From: Cristatella mucedo
Lineage: Eukaryota; Bryozoa; Phylactolaemata; Cristatellidae
Length of the DNA stretch: 33,500 nt
Assembly: GCA_009760855.2 (NCBI GenBank)
Contig: WPIO01000008.1
Location: 12,187,501 to 12,221,000, forward strand
Direction: 5' to 3'
Both the position numbers and the translations under genes were made by a program. Shown here piece by piece: positions 22,138 to 31,900 of this stretch; the first letter of the stretch is position 1; each line of letters starts with the position of its first letter. The notes under the pieces are model-generated. The model was not told the origin of the DNA. It was given only the letters and a program-made list of their open reading frames with translations, and searched no databases.

Positions 22138-22613
22138 CAAGTTGAAAATTGACGGGCATAGATTGGCTGGATTATAGCGGATTTTGGAATGAAAAATTCG
22201 AATACGAATGTGTGGAGGCTTCTCTTTTATACAAAAGCTGAAAAATAATAGGCAAGTATTGGCAGGATTAAAGCTAAAGCCGAAACGACAACGTGTAGTT
22301 AAAAAGTGAACAAACGTTCACCAGTGCTTCATGAAGTTTGCTCCAACTTTGAGTCATTAATGTAATCAAGCGTGCTGATAGTTCTCCATTTCTTACTCAT
22401 AACAGTCGAAGTCGCTCCAGTTCGGCATATGTAAAGTGCTTAGAAAAGATTCAGTTCCTCCCAGGGAGCTATAGAAGTTTTTTGCTACTATAATTATTGC
22501 TATTGCTGCCTTCACTCGGCAGTTCTAGACACTTAATGAGATTATTGTAATGCTATTGGAAGCCGCCATATAGCTCTTGTTTAGTCATGCAGCAAGTCCC
22601 TATACTTTAAGTA
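22138..22613. other. unassigned region between L2-B and the TIR element
   Basis: A/T-rich, only short frames, no recognised repeat or gene. Confidence 0.5.
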
Positions 22614-22756
22614 CCGGTATAACGGGCCGGAGTATACCCCGCCCAGAGTATACACGGGGTTAAAAAGACCTAGGCCACTTTATGCCCCGAGTGCAAAACA
22701 GCCTAGGCCACTGTATACCCGGAGTGTAAAATAGGCTAGGCCAAACTATACCCTTC
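22614..22756 (+). repeat. left terminal inverted repeat with iterated units
   Basis: Units include CCTAGGCCACTTTATGCCCC (from 22669), CCTAGGCCACTGTATACCCG (from 22703) and GCTAGGCCAAACTATACCC (from 22735), spaced about 33 bp, preceded by more degenerate GGCCGGAGTATACC and CCCAGAGTATACAC. Confidence 0.85.
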
Positions 22757-22939
22757 CAGGCCATAATATTCCCCGTCAAAAAGATGACGCAGAGCACGAT
22801 TTTTTTTAGCTATAACTCTTTTAATTGTTGTTGATTGTTCAGTTGCAACTATCCAAAACAGAGAACATTCACAACGAATTTCCGCTGATATCCGACAAAG
22901 AACTTGCGTCGATATCTAAAAAGCGTATACATGAAAGTG

Positions 22940-23215
22940 AGATTTTCAATTTGATCAAATTAACCAGTTTTTAGAAGCGGTCTAAGCTCTGGTAACAGGC
23001 TGGAGCACCTGCACGAAGAGTATTTCGAAAGAAGTTCCTCATTCTAGGTCGTAATAAGCAAAAGCAATGATCGCCTACTCTTCGGGTTAAACAGTGGGAC
23101 AGCCAAGGTAGGAGATCGGATGATCTCAAGGCCTAAGCAGGTACAGAGTCAATTAATAGTTCAGATAGGTAGGAGGGTGCTAAGCTGTCGCGTATCTTGA
23201 ATGTAAGTGTCAGAA
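22940..23215 (-). mobile_element. third LINE family (L2/CR1-like, 'C') RT C-terminal fragment
   Basis: The minus strand reads KILTLTFKIRDSLAPSYLSE (about 23215-23155), ALRSSD (about 23120), GDHCF-LLRPRMRN and a degraded tail. This is the canonical L2/CR1 order KVL-LTFK--APSYLSEL, RSLRSS, GDRAF--APRLWN. The wording differs from L2-A and L2-B, so it is a distinct family. It lies inside the TIR element. Confidence 0.75.
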
Positions 23216-23369
23216 TTTTAGGTTCCGCTTTTCATTAGATAAACAGTCAAGTTGTTTAAGACGGTGTGTGACGAGGCACGACACCTAGCTTTGTTTCCTG
23301 CTTATATTCTACGCTTGCTGCCGTCAAATAGCGTGCACTTTCTGTCATCATTAACAGTTCCAGGAGCGG

Positions 23370-23510
23370 CATCGTTACAGGTTAGGGCGCCAGCATGATG
23401 AGACTGTGGAAGCGAGTTCCAGAGCCTTGGTCCTACTGAGCAGAAGAATCGATCGCCGACGTTCTTTAATTTGAAATACTGGACAAATAGAACTCGAATT
23501 AAGCGGGAAA
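23370..23510 (-). mobile_element. L2/CR1-like RT fragment
   Basis: The minus strand reads LKNVGDRFFCSVGPRLWNSL (about 23480-23420), the GDR-F--GPRLWNSLP block of L2 reverse transcriptases, close to L2-B wording. No further coding sequence is clear on either side. Confidence 0.75.
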
Positions 23511-23984
23511 ATACGAGCTAAGGCAAACAATTGAAAAAAGTGTGGTTTTTTGGATTTAAAGCCGACTAGCGAAAATTCCGCAACAGCAGGGCGATATTGG
23601 TGGCAGCCCTTACAACCGGAAAGTTAATCCAGGGTTTTCAAGATTCATTCTTTATTAAACCGAGGTTGGCTCAGAATTACGGAGTATGTACATGTTTCGC
23701 CGTATGAACGGCGCAGAGTCACAATAACTAGGCTCATTGGTATGATGGAGAGTTTTCGACAGCGCACACAGAGCCCGAGGACTTTCGCTCCGCTAACGGT
23801 AGCCAACATTCCGACTTAAGAAACAGTCGTAGAAAAGACGTGGCAGGTGAGAGATCGGAGTAATGAGTGCATTACGATAAGAACGGGGGGGGGGGAAACA
23901 TATAGGTACCAGGGTCGGCGCCGGCGCGGATTTGTGAGCCATCACGTAAAGATTCATGCGTGTAGTGCTCAAAACTATTGATAA
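23511..23984. other. interior of TIR element, unassigned
   Basis: No transposase motif. A G-run lies at 23886-23895. The rest shows no recognised feature. Confidence 0.45.
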
Positions 23985-24120
23985 GGCAGGGTATATTTTG
24001 GCCTAGAGGGGTACCAAGTGGCCTAGGCGATAAAATACCTTCGGCGTATAAAGTGGTCCAGGGCAGTTTTAACCACGGGTAAACTCCGGCCTAAGGATAT
24101 ACTCTAGCCTGTTACACCGG
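23985..24120 (-). repeat. right terminal inverted repeat with iterated units
   Basis: On the minus strand it reads CCGGTGTAACAGG, GGCCGGAGTTTACCCGTGG, GGACCACTTTATACGCCG, GCCTAGGCCACTTGGTACCC and CTAGGCCAAAATATACCC, paralleling the left arm. Confidence 0.85.
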
Positions 24121-26125
24121 CTCGACGGTTCTCGCTTCGACTCTTCATCTGAAGTCGCTGGTGGGTTGGTGAGGCACCCGTTGCATCTGCCCACTAGGTA
24201 TACAGCCCGTTTTTGGTAACAGCGAGTCCTTTTATTACCAACTGTAATGTTTACCTCAGATCATCCTCTCCGTGTTGTGCCTCTATATGCCGCCGGTCCC
24301 GTCACAGCTCTCAATTTCTGCGATAAATATCTTATAGCCGGTATGTTTTAGTTTGGTTCTGGACTGCTATACATTCGTGCTGAGCTGCGGGCCCAGGTGT
24401 GGATAAGTCCCGCAGGCTTGCCCACGTGCGTGCACCAGCCCCTATATTGACAGAGCTATATCGTTGGCCACCCCCCCCCGTAGTGGCGTGTAATTTTCCT
24501 ATTTGTTGAGTTTTCTGAGTGAGATTGAGATATAGTTTCTGGGCCTAGCAGGGATAGTTATCTGGCGAAGGAATAGTCTGAATGTAGTGGTCATCTCGAA
24601 AATGGTTAGTGATTAATGGTCCAGTGGATGTTAAGTTGGAAAAAGCGTCACCGTCCTTGTTGATTGATTATGCTTAGAACAATTCTGAATAGGTTAATGT
24701 AGGTACGCTTAAATCTTTTCGTAGAGATCCAGTAATCGTCCTTAGCGCGGTGCGCAGAGCCGGTAACTTCGATGCGGAAGAGGAAGAGCACTGGCTCTAA
24801 TCCAACCATCTGATAGTGACGAGAGCAGACAGTGTTCTGAGATAGGCGTAGAAGCTGTGAACGCCACCTTATTCAGAGCAGAGGCCATCTACGAGGTGTG
24901 GCCGGGTGTGAAGATGCGTGTGTCTATGCGTGTGTATGTCATCATCTTGCCTTGTTAACTGTCGGTGCTTGAACGGATTAGGGAGGAATTATACGAGGCC
25001 TATCGGTTTATAGCTTGCTGTGAGCACTTAAATATCCAGTAGACTCTAGGCTCTGCTTGGGTGCTTGTGTTTCTCCTGCTTTGCATGAAGAGAGACCCAG
25101 ACCAGATTGTGTTGATGCTGAGTCGGTGCTGAGTTGCATCGAGCATACTGTATGCCTGTAGGACTACAGCAGCAAGTTCGTTGTAGGTCTGCCATACGAT
25201 CGCTGTAGTAGTTTTGGCCGATGACTTTAAAAGTTGGCTAGCACATCTATTTGCTTTATGAGACCAATACAGTTGGCATTTGTCCAGCCTCCCTTTACCC
25301 TGTGCCGACCTGGTAACTGCCATCATTAAATAAAATTATCATTAAAGATATGTGGAGCATGGTCAGAAACCGATGAGGTGACTTTTAGTGTGGACAAGGC
25401 TTGGTTACTAATCACGGAAGCCAGTCTGCCTAGGACAAGCTTTTTGGATGGATGTGGTATAACGGGGTCCTACTTTCTTCCACATTACCTGAGATACTAA
25501 ATGGCGAGACATTGATTTCACCGACTGGTGTACATGTTGTTGAACTGCCAGAGAGGAAATACACTTCTTGCTTTCTCAAGTGTAGTGTGGTCATCATTGG
25601 TGGATGCAATGTTCCCCGCAGTGGTCAGAGCTGGCCTAGTTATGGAAACGATGAAGGTTGCAGTTTTTAACCTTAGGGGCTTTGCAGTGATGTAGGCGAT
25701 GCATCACTGACTGCAGTAGTGCACCCCTTCGTAGCTGTTACGTCTAACTTTTAGTTTAATACCATGAATCTGTGTTAAAAATAGCTGTTATTAGTCTCTT
25801 AGCCTGATGTCGATGCCAGGTGCATCCGAGGGAACACGGTATATAATTTATGGAGCAGACTGGTTTATGTAAGCCTTCGCATTGGGCTTCACTGGCTCAT
25901 AGTCCAATGTAGAGCACACGTTTTTTGCTAGTTTTACTTGGTACCCTGGATACCCTGTAGGGTCTAGGTGGGTGCCAATTTTTATTTGCATGCTGACGTC
26001 TTGCCGGTTATATGAGCTAATCTAGGTAGTTGCTTTAGGGGCAAAATACATAGTTTCGAAGCAAGATAGCAATGGATTGAACTCTCTAGGAGCAAGCCAC
26101 GGCACTGTCACTGCATTGCTATTAT
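24121..26125. other. unassigned region with two open frames of unknown nature
   Basis: A 108-codon minus-strand frame (25000-25326) and a 72-codon plus frame (25452-25670) are the longest. Neither has a recognised domain, splice-supported context or repeat match. A GT-rich stretch lies at 24910-24940. The region could hold 5' exons or regulatory sequence of a neighbouring gene, but nothing shows it. Confidence 0.4.
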
Positions 26126-26315
26126 GACTTAACTAATTCTGGGTGTCCTTTTCCAAAGTGGCCTCTCACTAGCAACGTCAGCTCCACAGTCAAGTCTGCC
26201 AGCTTTCAGTGATGTACCAGTTCACAATTTGCACCTGTTTAGACATGGATACAACAGCCAAACTGGTCCAGGCATTTGTGACATCCCGTCTTGACTTCTA
26301 TAGCTCACTACTCGG

Positions 26316-27500
26316 TCATTTGTCACACACGAGACGGGTCACCTGTGGAGTCCCTCAAGGGTCATACTCGGTTCCTTGCTGTTCTCCATTTATACTCAAC
26401 CTCTGGGGAAAGTGATTAAGGCCCATGCAATAGGATATCACTTTTATGCTGACGATACTCAGCTGTATTTGTCATTAAAACCATCGGAATCTGCTGTGGC
26501 AACTGAGAAACTGAATGCTTGCATTGCCGACATTCGATCCTGGATGTCGTAAAACTTCTTGAAACTAAATGACGATGACACCGAACTGCTGCTTATAGGA
26601 CACCCTAAGCGTGTGGCTGGATTAAAAGGCTGTGCTCTTCTAATAGGCGAGGCTGTTGTGCCACCATCACCCCGTGCTCGAAACGTAGGTGTCGTTTTTG
26701 ACAGCTGCCTCAATTTTAAAAGCTTCATTCAGAAGACTGCTTCTACAGCTAGCCATCACGTCTGATCCCTATCCAAGATTAAGGGCTGTCTTCCACAGTG
26801 GCTTGCATACAATTTATTTAACTAGCTCCTTAGTTCCACCTCGGCTTGATTATTGTAATTCCCTTTTGGTTGGGCCGCCAAAGAAAGCAACTAGGCCACT
26901 GCAGCTGACTATGAGTATGGCTGCAAGGCTAGTCTTCAAGTCCCAGAGGTTTGAGCACGTGTCTCCTTTGCTAGAAGAGCTAGGATGGATGCCGGTTGAG
27001 CAACGGATACAGAGCAAAGTTCTTACGCTGACCCACAAGGCCCGCCACGGCGTGACTCCTTCGTACCTAGCTGAACTGCCTCACCAGTTTCAGCCTCTTC
27101 ACGTCCTCAGGTCCTGTGTGGACAATAAATTAGCTGTTCCATTCCTCCGCTTAAAGACCATTGGCGACAGAAGCTTTAGCTCTGCAGGTCCTAGACTGTG
27201 GAACTCGCTTCCACAATTCTTACGAAACGACAACTACTCTCCAACTGCCGACTATGGCTCATCCTTTTCAGCAGTCCTGAGCTGCTACTTCCATGCTACT
27301 CACTACCTCAACTGCTCTCCTGACTCTGCTATGCTTCCCACTTTCTCTTCGTTGCGTGTGACGAAGTCTGTTGGCTACCGAATGCGTACCGAAAGTCGCT
27401 TAGGCAGTGAGTGCGCTATACAAAACTCTCCTGTGTAACACCCACATTGTCTTTATGACGTTGTGGAGTCACAGACGGAGATACATTACATTACATTATT
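26316..27500 (+). mobile_element. L2-B LINE, longest copy, with YADD region
   Basis: It starts abruptly within L2-A sequence and ends in an (ACATT)n tail at 27482-27500. It contains the RT block CGVPQGS (26344-26364), the catalytic YADDTQLYLSL (Tyr codon 26445), NFLKLNDDDTELLLIG (about 26553-26600), and the same C-terminal region as 21264-22137. A frameshift separates GVPQG from the YADD frame, and a TAA precedes NFLKLN. Low divergence from the 21264 copy shows recent activity of the family. Confidence 0.92.
26689..27438 (+). pseudogene. L2-B reverse transcriptase C-terminal fragment, second copy
   Basis: A 249-codon open frame, almost the same as 21287-22039, with differences such as LVGPPKKATRP for LVGLPKKATMP and ARHGVTPSYL for ARHGLAHSYL. 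It shares the TGA after the NFKSFIQKTASTASHHV segment and the same frame displacement before VPPRLDYC. It continues the YADD-bearing upstream frames, but only through those defects. Confidence 0.88.
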
Positions 27501-28000
27501 TGCAGTGACTGCCCACTGGTGCAATAAGATGCTTACAGTTACTGTAAAGCACAGCAGCTAGGCTTGTCTGTCGTGAGTGTCATAATTTCTGTTCCACCAC
27601 TTCTCTCCAACCTAGACTAGCTCCACATCAAGCAGTGCATGAACTTCAAGGTTTTGTTATTAGGTCCCTTCATTCTCTTGCTCTGGCCCACTTATCCAAA
27701 CTACTTCCAAATCAGGCTAGGTATCGTACAGCCTACTCTTCTGACTCAAGTTGTTTAACTGTGCCTCTAACCAACCCCAAATCCTTCGGTTGCTATGCCT
27801 TTAGTTAATATGCACCAAAAGCCTGGAACTTACTTTCGACTGACGTCACGATATCCCCTAGTTTGGGGGCATTTAAAAAGATGCTAAAGTGCACCTTTCC
27901 CTCACGGCATTTGATCAGTAGGCGTGAACTGTCCTTTGTGCTTGTGTGTGCTTACACTGTGGATGTTATAACACTGAGGCTTGTCAGCTTTTTAGTATTA

Positions 28001-28836
28001 CCTGTTCGGAATAAGCATGCTGTTTACGGTATTTTGTGACCTGGCATGTGCTTATATTTTAGTTTCAATGTAAACAAGACACCATAATGGAAGGGGTTAC
28101 AGGTCGACAGCAAAGAGTCTAGACTGCCTGACTACATTCATCGTACTTTATTATGCATTCTTTGGAGCTCTTAGGGGTTTCGGTTTGGACAGTGTCCTCC
28201 GTGCTCTATACGATTCCATTGTCCGCAGTCACTGGCTAGGCCATCCCTCGTGTGTCAGTGATAGAACAGCTCTGCTCATATGTCCTTGTCATTTCTAATG
28301 CAACGGTTGGCTCATAGTGTCTTTGTCAGGTAGACCATCCATCTCTGGAGGGCCAGCGCAAGTGTTGTCTTCGGGATGATGGTTTGACACATATCTTGAC
28401 AACCACTTTAGCTGTCAGCGTGGCTGTACCAAAGTAGCAAACTTGCCTTGCCCCTCCCCCAGGCGCCCGGCGCAATCCTTTTAGCATCCATGATTTCCTG
28501 CCTCGGACAAGGGGAAGGTCTGGAAATCCATTACTGCTCAATCCTTGGTACACTCTGGGTGCCAGTGGATGGCATCGGAAATGGCGGGCTGTACCAGCTT
28601 GTCCGACTGTAGTAAATTAGTTTTATATAATTTATAATTGTATGCAACTTGAACCGTTGTAGCCTCTGGACACATTGGAGCAGAGGGAGCAGTTGATTGT
28701 TTGAGTGGCTGACTGGTTTTAGATCTTGCGATGTGGGACGGGCAGTACGATTTAGTGCTGAGGACAGGCGTCAAGTTGGTCTTATCAAATGCTAAGCAAA
28801 CTTGATCCGAAGCAGTTTTTCTTGTTTTATTTACAG
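28001..28836. other. region upstream of the first recognised WDR6 exon
   Basis: The WDR6 5' end should lie here or further left, since the exon at 28837 begins after one base of a split codon. No convincing first exon was found. ATGGAAGGGGTTACAG followed by GT (28087-28104) would be in phase but is far too short for the usual N-terminus. The 167-codon minus-strand frame at 28538-29041 is a shadow overlapping the WDR6 exon. Confidence 0.4.
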
Positions 28837-28941
28837 GTGAGACGAACCAGGTGCACGTGTATGACAGCAGTGCACCACAGGGAGCCCGGTTGAGTTGCAA
28901 CATTGTATTCCGCAGTGCTTGTGTACATGGATTCGCCCGCA
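28837..28941 (+). CDS. WDR6: WDR6 exon a
   Basis: Acceptor TTTTATTTACAG (ends 28836) and a perfect donor GTAAGT (28942). The reading, after two bases of a split codon, is ETNQVHVYDSSAPQG to CVHGFAR, matching the first strand of WDR6 (human has DVLVYS and LIHGFRV in the same places). It ends with one base of a codon completed by the next exon. Confidence 0.85.
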
Positions 28942-31900
28942 GTAAGTGCCTTTGGTGCATCGTCATGCTCGTGAAGTATGGGGAAGGCAAGTTCTGTAAT
29001 GACTTGTTTGTATGTCTATAGTGGTCAGGCATTAACCTCACATATTACTCGAATACAAGGCAATATTTAGTTCAGTGTCTTCCTGTCTGTACACACTTGC
29101 GGTATTGGCTGTTGTTGCCTGTAGAGGAGACAGGGAGTCGTTATTGACTTTTGAACAGGTCGAAGATCAGGTGAGAGCAAGCAGCCACTGGCAGTCTGGG
29201 GTCAAAAAGCTGTACGAGTATGTGCACTCGATCTCGAGACTGGCAGGTATGGGAATAGCCAATGCAATTGGCACCTAGTGACCCTATCTGCACTCTTGTC
29301 TTATGTAGTGACTGCTTTTACGACACGGATTTTGTAGATTCTCTGCAGATCGAGATGAATTTGAAGCAATCGACTGGATATGGGATGTCGTGTGGGTGAC
29401 TTCGGAAAATGTAAGGCAGTACTTCACGGCAAGCCAGTAACAGTGTGGCGAGGATTGCCCTGTGCTATTACTAATGCTGCCTTGTCAAGAGCAGCCCTCC
29501 TCTTATGTGACTGTTTCTGTTAAATGCCAACATCTGTTCCACATTTTCTTTGGCCTCAACTTTCCACTCAGGCTCATTGATTAACCGTGCAGTCACTAAG
29601 ACATTTACTTTTTATTGACAATTCACTTGGCAAGTAATTTCACTTAGCTCACCATTAACTTGTCTAGCACTCTCGGTGACCAATTGGTTAGTACGATGGA
29701 TCCGATACCCTAAGTCGCTTGTTCGATCCCGTCTTTGGAAGGATTTTTTTTATAGGTCAGCTGATGTGTACCAGGCTCTCCATTATGCTCATGTGGCATT
29801 CGGGGCAAGACGGCAACCTAGGAAAAGCTATCACCAGGTTACAGAGTCGTCTGTTGTGTTCAGGGTTTTAAACACTTCTTTTTGATTCGCTCATTGTCTA
29901 TGACAGTGTAGCTGCATTTTATTTAATTGCATAGGTCTTGAACCATTTCATATGTAGGTGTATCATGTCAATGCTGAGAGGAATACAAACCTTACAAACC
30001 GACATTTGAACTTTAATTATGTTTTCAACTTAACTTGTTGACGTTGACAAGTAATCCTGTGGACAGTGCTTTGTGTAAGAAGGAAGTGCACTGTTTTTAA
30101 CATTTAACAACACGTGCCACTCCTGCTCGGTACTTTGCATTAAACAGCTTCTCACACGGTCGATGACCTATGACCTGGGTGCCTTCTTGCTGGCATCAGA
30201 ATTGAGGCGAAATGCATCTTATACTAGCTGATTTAACAGCCTCTTTTGTGTAGCGACAGAGGAGCCTTTACGGCTATTACCCCCCCCCTTGCTGCAGTAA
30301 TAAAGGATCGCCCACTGAAGGATTCGAACCCACAACTTCGGGACCGAGGTCGTGAATAGCAACCGCCTTACCTAGTTTGCCATCACAGCTTATCTTATCA
30401 TTACTTGATCGGGATCCTATCTGATTTTGCAATACGGTTTAGAGCAGCATTTATTGTTATTGGTGAAGTCCTAGCTGCTTGTACAATTGTACTAAAAGCA
30501 CATGGCCAGTGAAAAATATAATGACTTCTTTTAATTTATCAAAGATCCTTGATGAAAATGAAATTGTTAAATTTTTACTGCCAGCCCTAATGACTTTTCA
30601 TGGTGTGGTTAATAAGATGACTTCCGGAACTTTTAATATATGAATAACCAAAAAGCAGATGCAATATTTTATAATAATAATAATAATAATATTGCACTTG
30701 ATAAAGCGCCCTCAGAGAACTCAATCTCTTTCTAGGCGCTTTACATTTGCTGCAAAGTGATATGCAATAGAATAGTAAGTAAAATCATGCTTGAAAAACA
30801 AACAAAATGAATAATATGGTTAGGGGTGACATGCACAGGGTCAGCATGCAAATGTGGTTAGTGGGAGCATGCACAGTGTCAGCACTCATAAGCACATGAA
30901 GGACGAATCACAGGGACCCACTAAATGCTGTCCTAAATAGGTGTGTTTTTAAGTTTCTTTTAAATGTGGTCAGGTCAGGGGATGTTCTGACGCAGGTCGG
31001 GAGGGAGTTCCAGGCTTTGGGAGCATACGAACTAAATGCACGGTCTCCAAAGGATTTAAGGTTTGTATGAGGTATTTCCAGACTGTTGGATTCCGAGAAG
31101 CGGGTGGTACGATGCTTGGCCTGATGGGGTAGTATCTCTGAAAGATAGGCTGGAGCCATAGAATGAAGAGACCTAAAAGTGAGTGACAAAACCTTGAAGT
31201 CAATTCGTTGCCTCACTGGTAGCCAGTGCAGGTCGGCGAGAAGTGGAGTAATGTGGCAACTGCGACGCTCACGACAGACAAGCCTAGCTGCAGAGTTTTG
31301 CACCAGCTGCAATCGCTTGATGATCGCACATGCTGGTAGGCCAGTTAGGCTTTAGAAAGGTCATAGAATATGCTAGAGCAAAAGCAAGGGGTGTTCTGCA
31401 AGTATTTTCTTTACCTTGGTATTTTTTTCAAGTACCGCATGTAAAGAATTAGCAAGCAGCTGAATGACAGCAGTGACTCGGCACTTCTTTGCTATGTAGT
31501 ATTTCATGCTGGCCTAGTAGCTGGCTTAGGAGATGTAGCTGGCAATGTGCCACCTGCTGATGCTGCTGCTGCTGCTGCTACTACAGTCAGCCAGCCAGTC
31601 AGCCTTTGTCTGTCTTTCTCGTTTCAGCAATCCATCCTAGCCTTGCTCACTGCCCACAATACGGTGACCCTCTGCCTGCCATCCAGCGGTTCATCATTGG
31701 TTCGAGTCGACTGTGAAGACACATGCCTGCTGTATCCTCTTTTTGCGTGGTTTTAGACGAACTTGTCGACATTTTCTTGTCTCTATCTGTTGCTAGTCGC
31801 CTCCTTTTATGTGCTTCTAAGTCGTTTTTGATCTAATCTATCCTGGCAGCTTCTGCGTAGCTGATTCGATCGTTTATCTCAGTACGCCCAGTGTTGAGCA

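Larger units (their letters stand above)
22614..24120. mobile_element. DNA element with long iterated terminal inverted repeats, non-autonomous
   Basis: The left end CCGGTATAACGGGCCGGAGT (22614) mirrors the right end, whose inverse reads CCGGTGTAACAGGCTAGAGT (from 24120). Similarity runs inward about 140 bp on each side, to GCCAAACTATACCC (left) and GCCAAAATATACCC (right, inverted). Each arm is itself a string of about 33-bp units containing CCTAGGCCACTTTATACCC. No transposase frame lies inside, and the interior holds old minus-strand LINE fragments. No target duplication was seen, so the superfamily remains unassigned. Confidence 0.78.
26126..28000 (+). mobile_element. L2-A LINE copy, + strand, split by an L2-B insertion
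   Basis: The left part (26126-26315) reads LGVLFQSGLSL, the VKSAYFQ-equivalent and AKLVQAFVTSRLDF-SSLL. The right part (from about 27505) resumes with CAATAAGATGCTTACAG, GCAGCTAGGCTTGTCTGTCG, then a degraded RT C-terminus (AACTTCAAGGTTTTG near 27640) and 3' UTR words (GTGTGCTTACACTGTGG) to about 27970-28000. The two parts are contiguous in L2-A, so one copy was split. It is old and carries many stops. Confidence 0.85.
29411..31627 (+). other. long WDR6 intron with several insertions
   Basis: This 2.2-kb intron contains two tRNA-like segments (29674-29751, 30303-30387), an L2-A LINE copy (30671-31345) and a poly-C run (30281-30288). A GCTGCT repeat near 31560 lies just before the downstream acceptor. 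No other gene seen. Confidence 0.75.

Noticed and set aside
22601-22613. TTAA target site for a piggyBac-type element at the left TIR
   Set aside because: TTAA occurs near the left end, but no matching TTAA borders the right end at 24120.
28087-28104. ATG-containing mini-exon as the WDR6 first exon
   Set aside because: The phase fits but five codons cannot replace the usual N-terminus, and the donor is weak.
28538-29041. 167-codon minus-strand frame as a gene
   Set aside because: It overlaps WDR6 exon a on the opposite strand, whose splice sites and protein match are much stronger; no domain is visible in the minus frame.
29171-29176. GTGAGA as the donor of WDR6 exon b
   Set aside because: It is a strong-looking donor but leaves phase 0, which cannot join exon c without a stop or frame break. 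The donor at 29247 fits exactly.
29674-29751. Functional tRNA gene
   Set aside because: A and B boxes are present but acceptor and anticodon stems do not pair convincingly.
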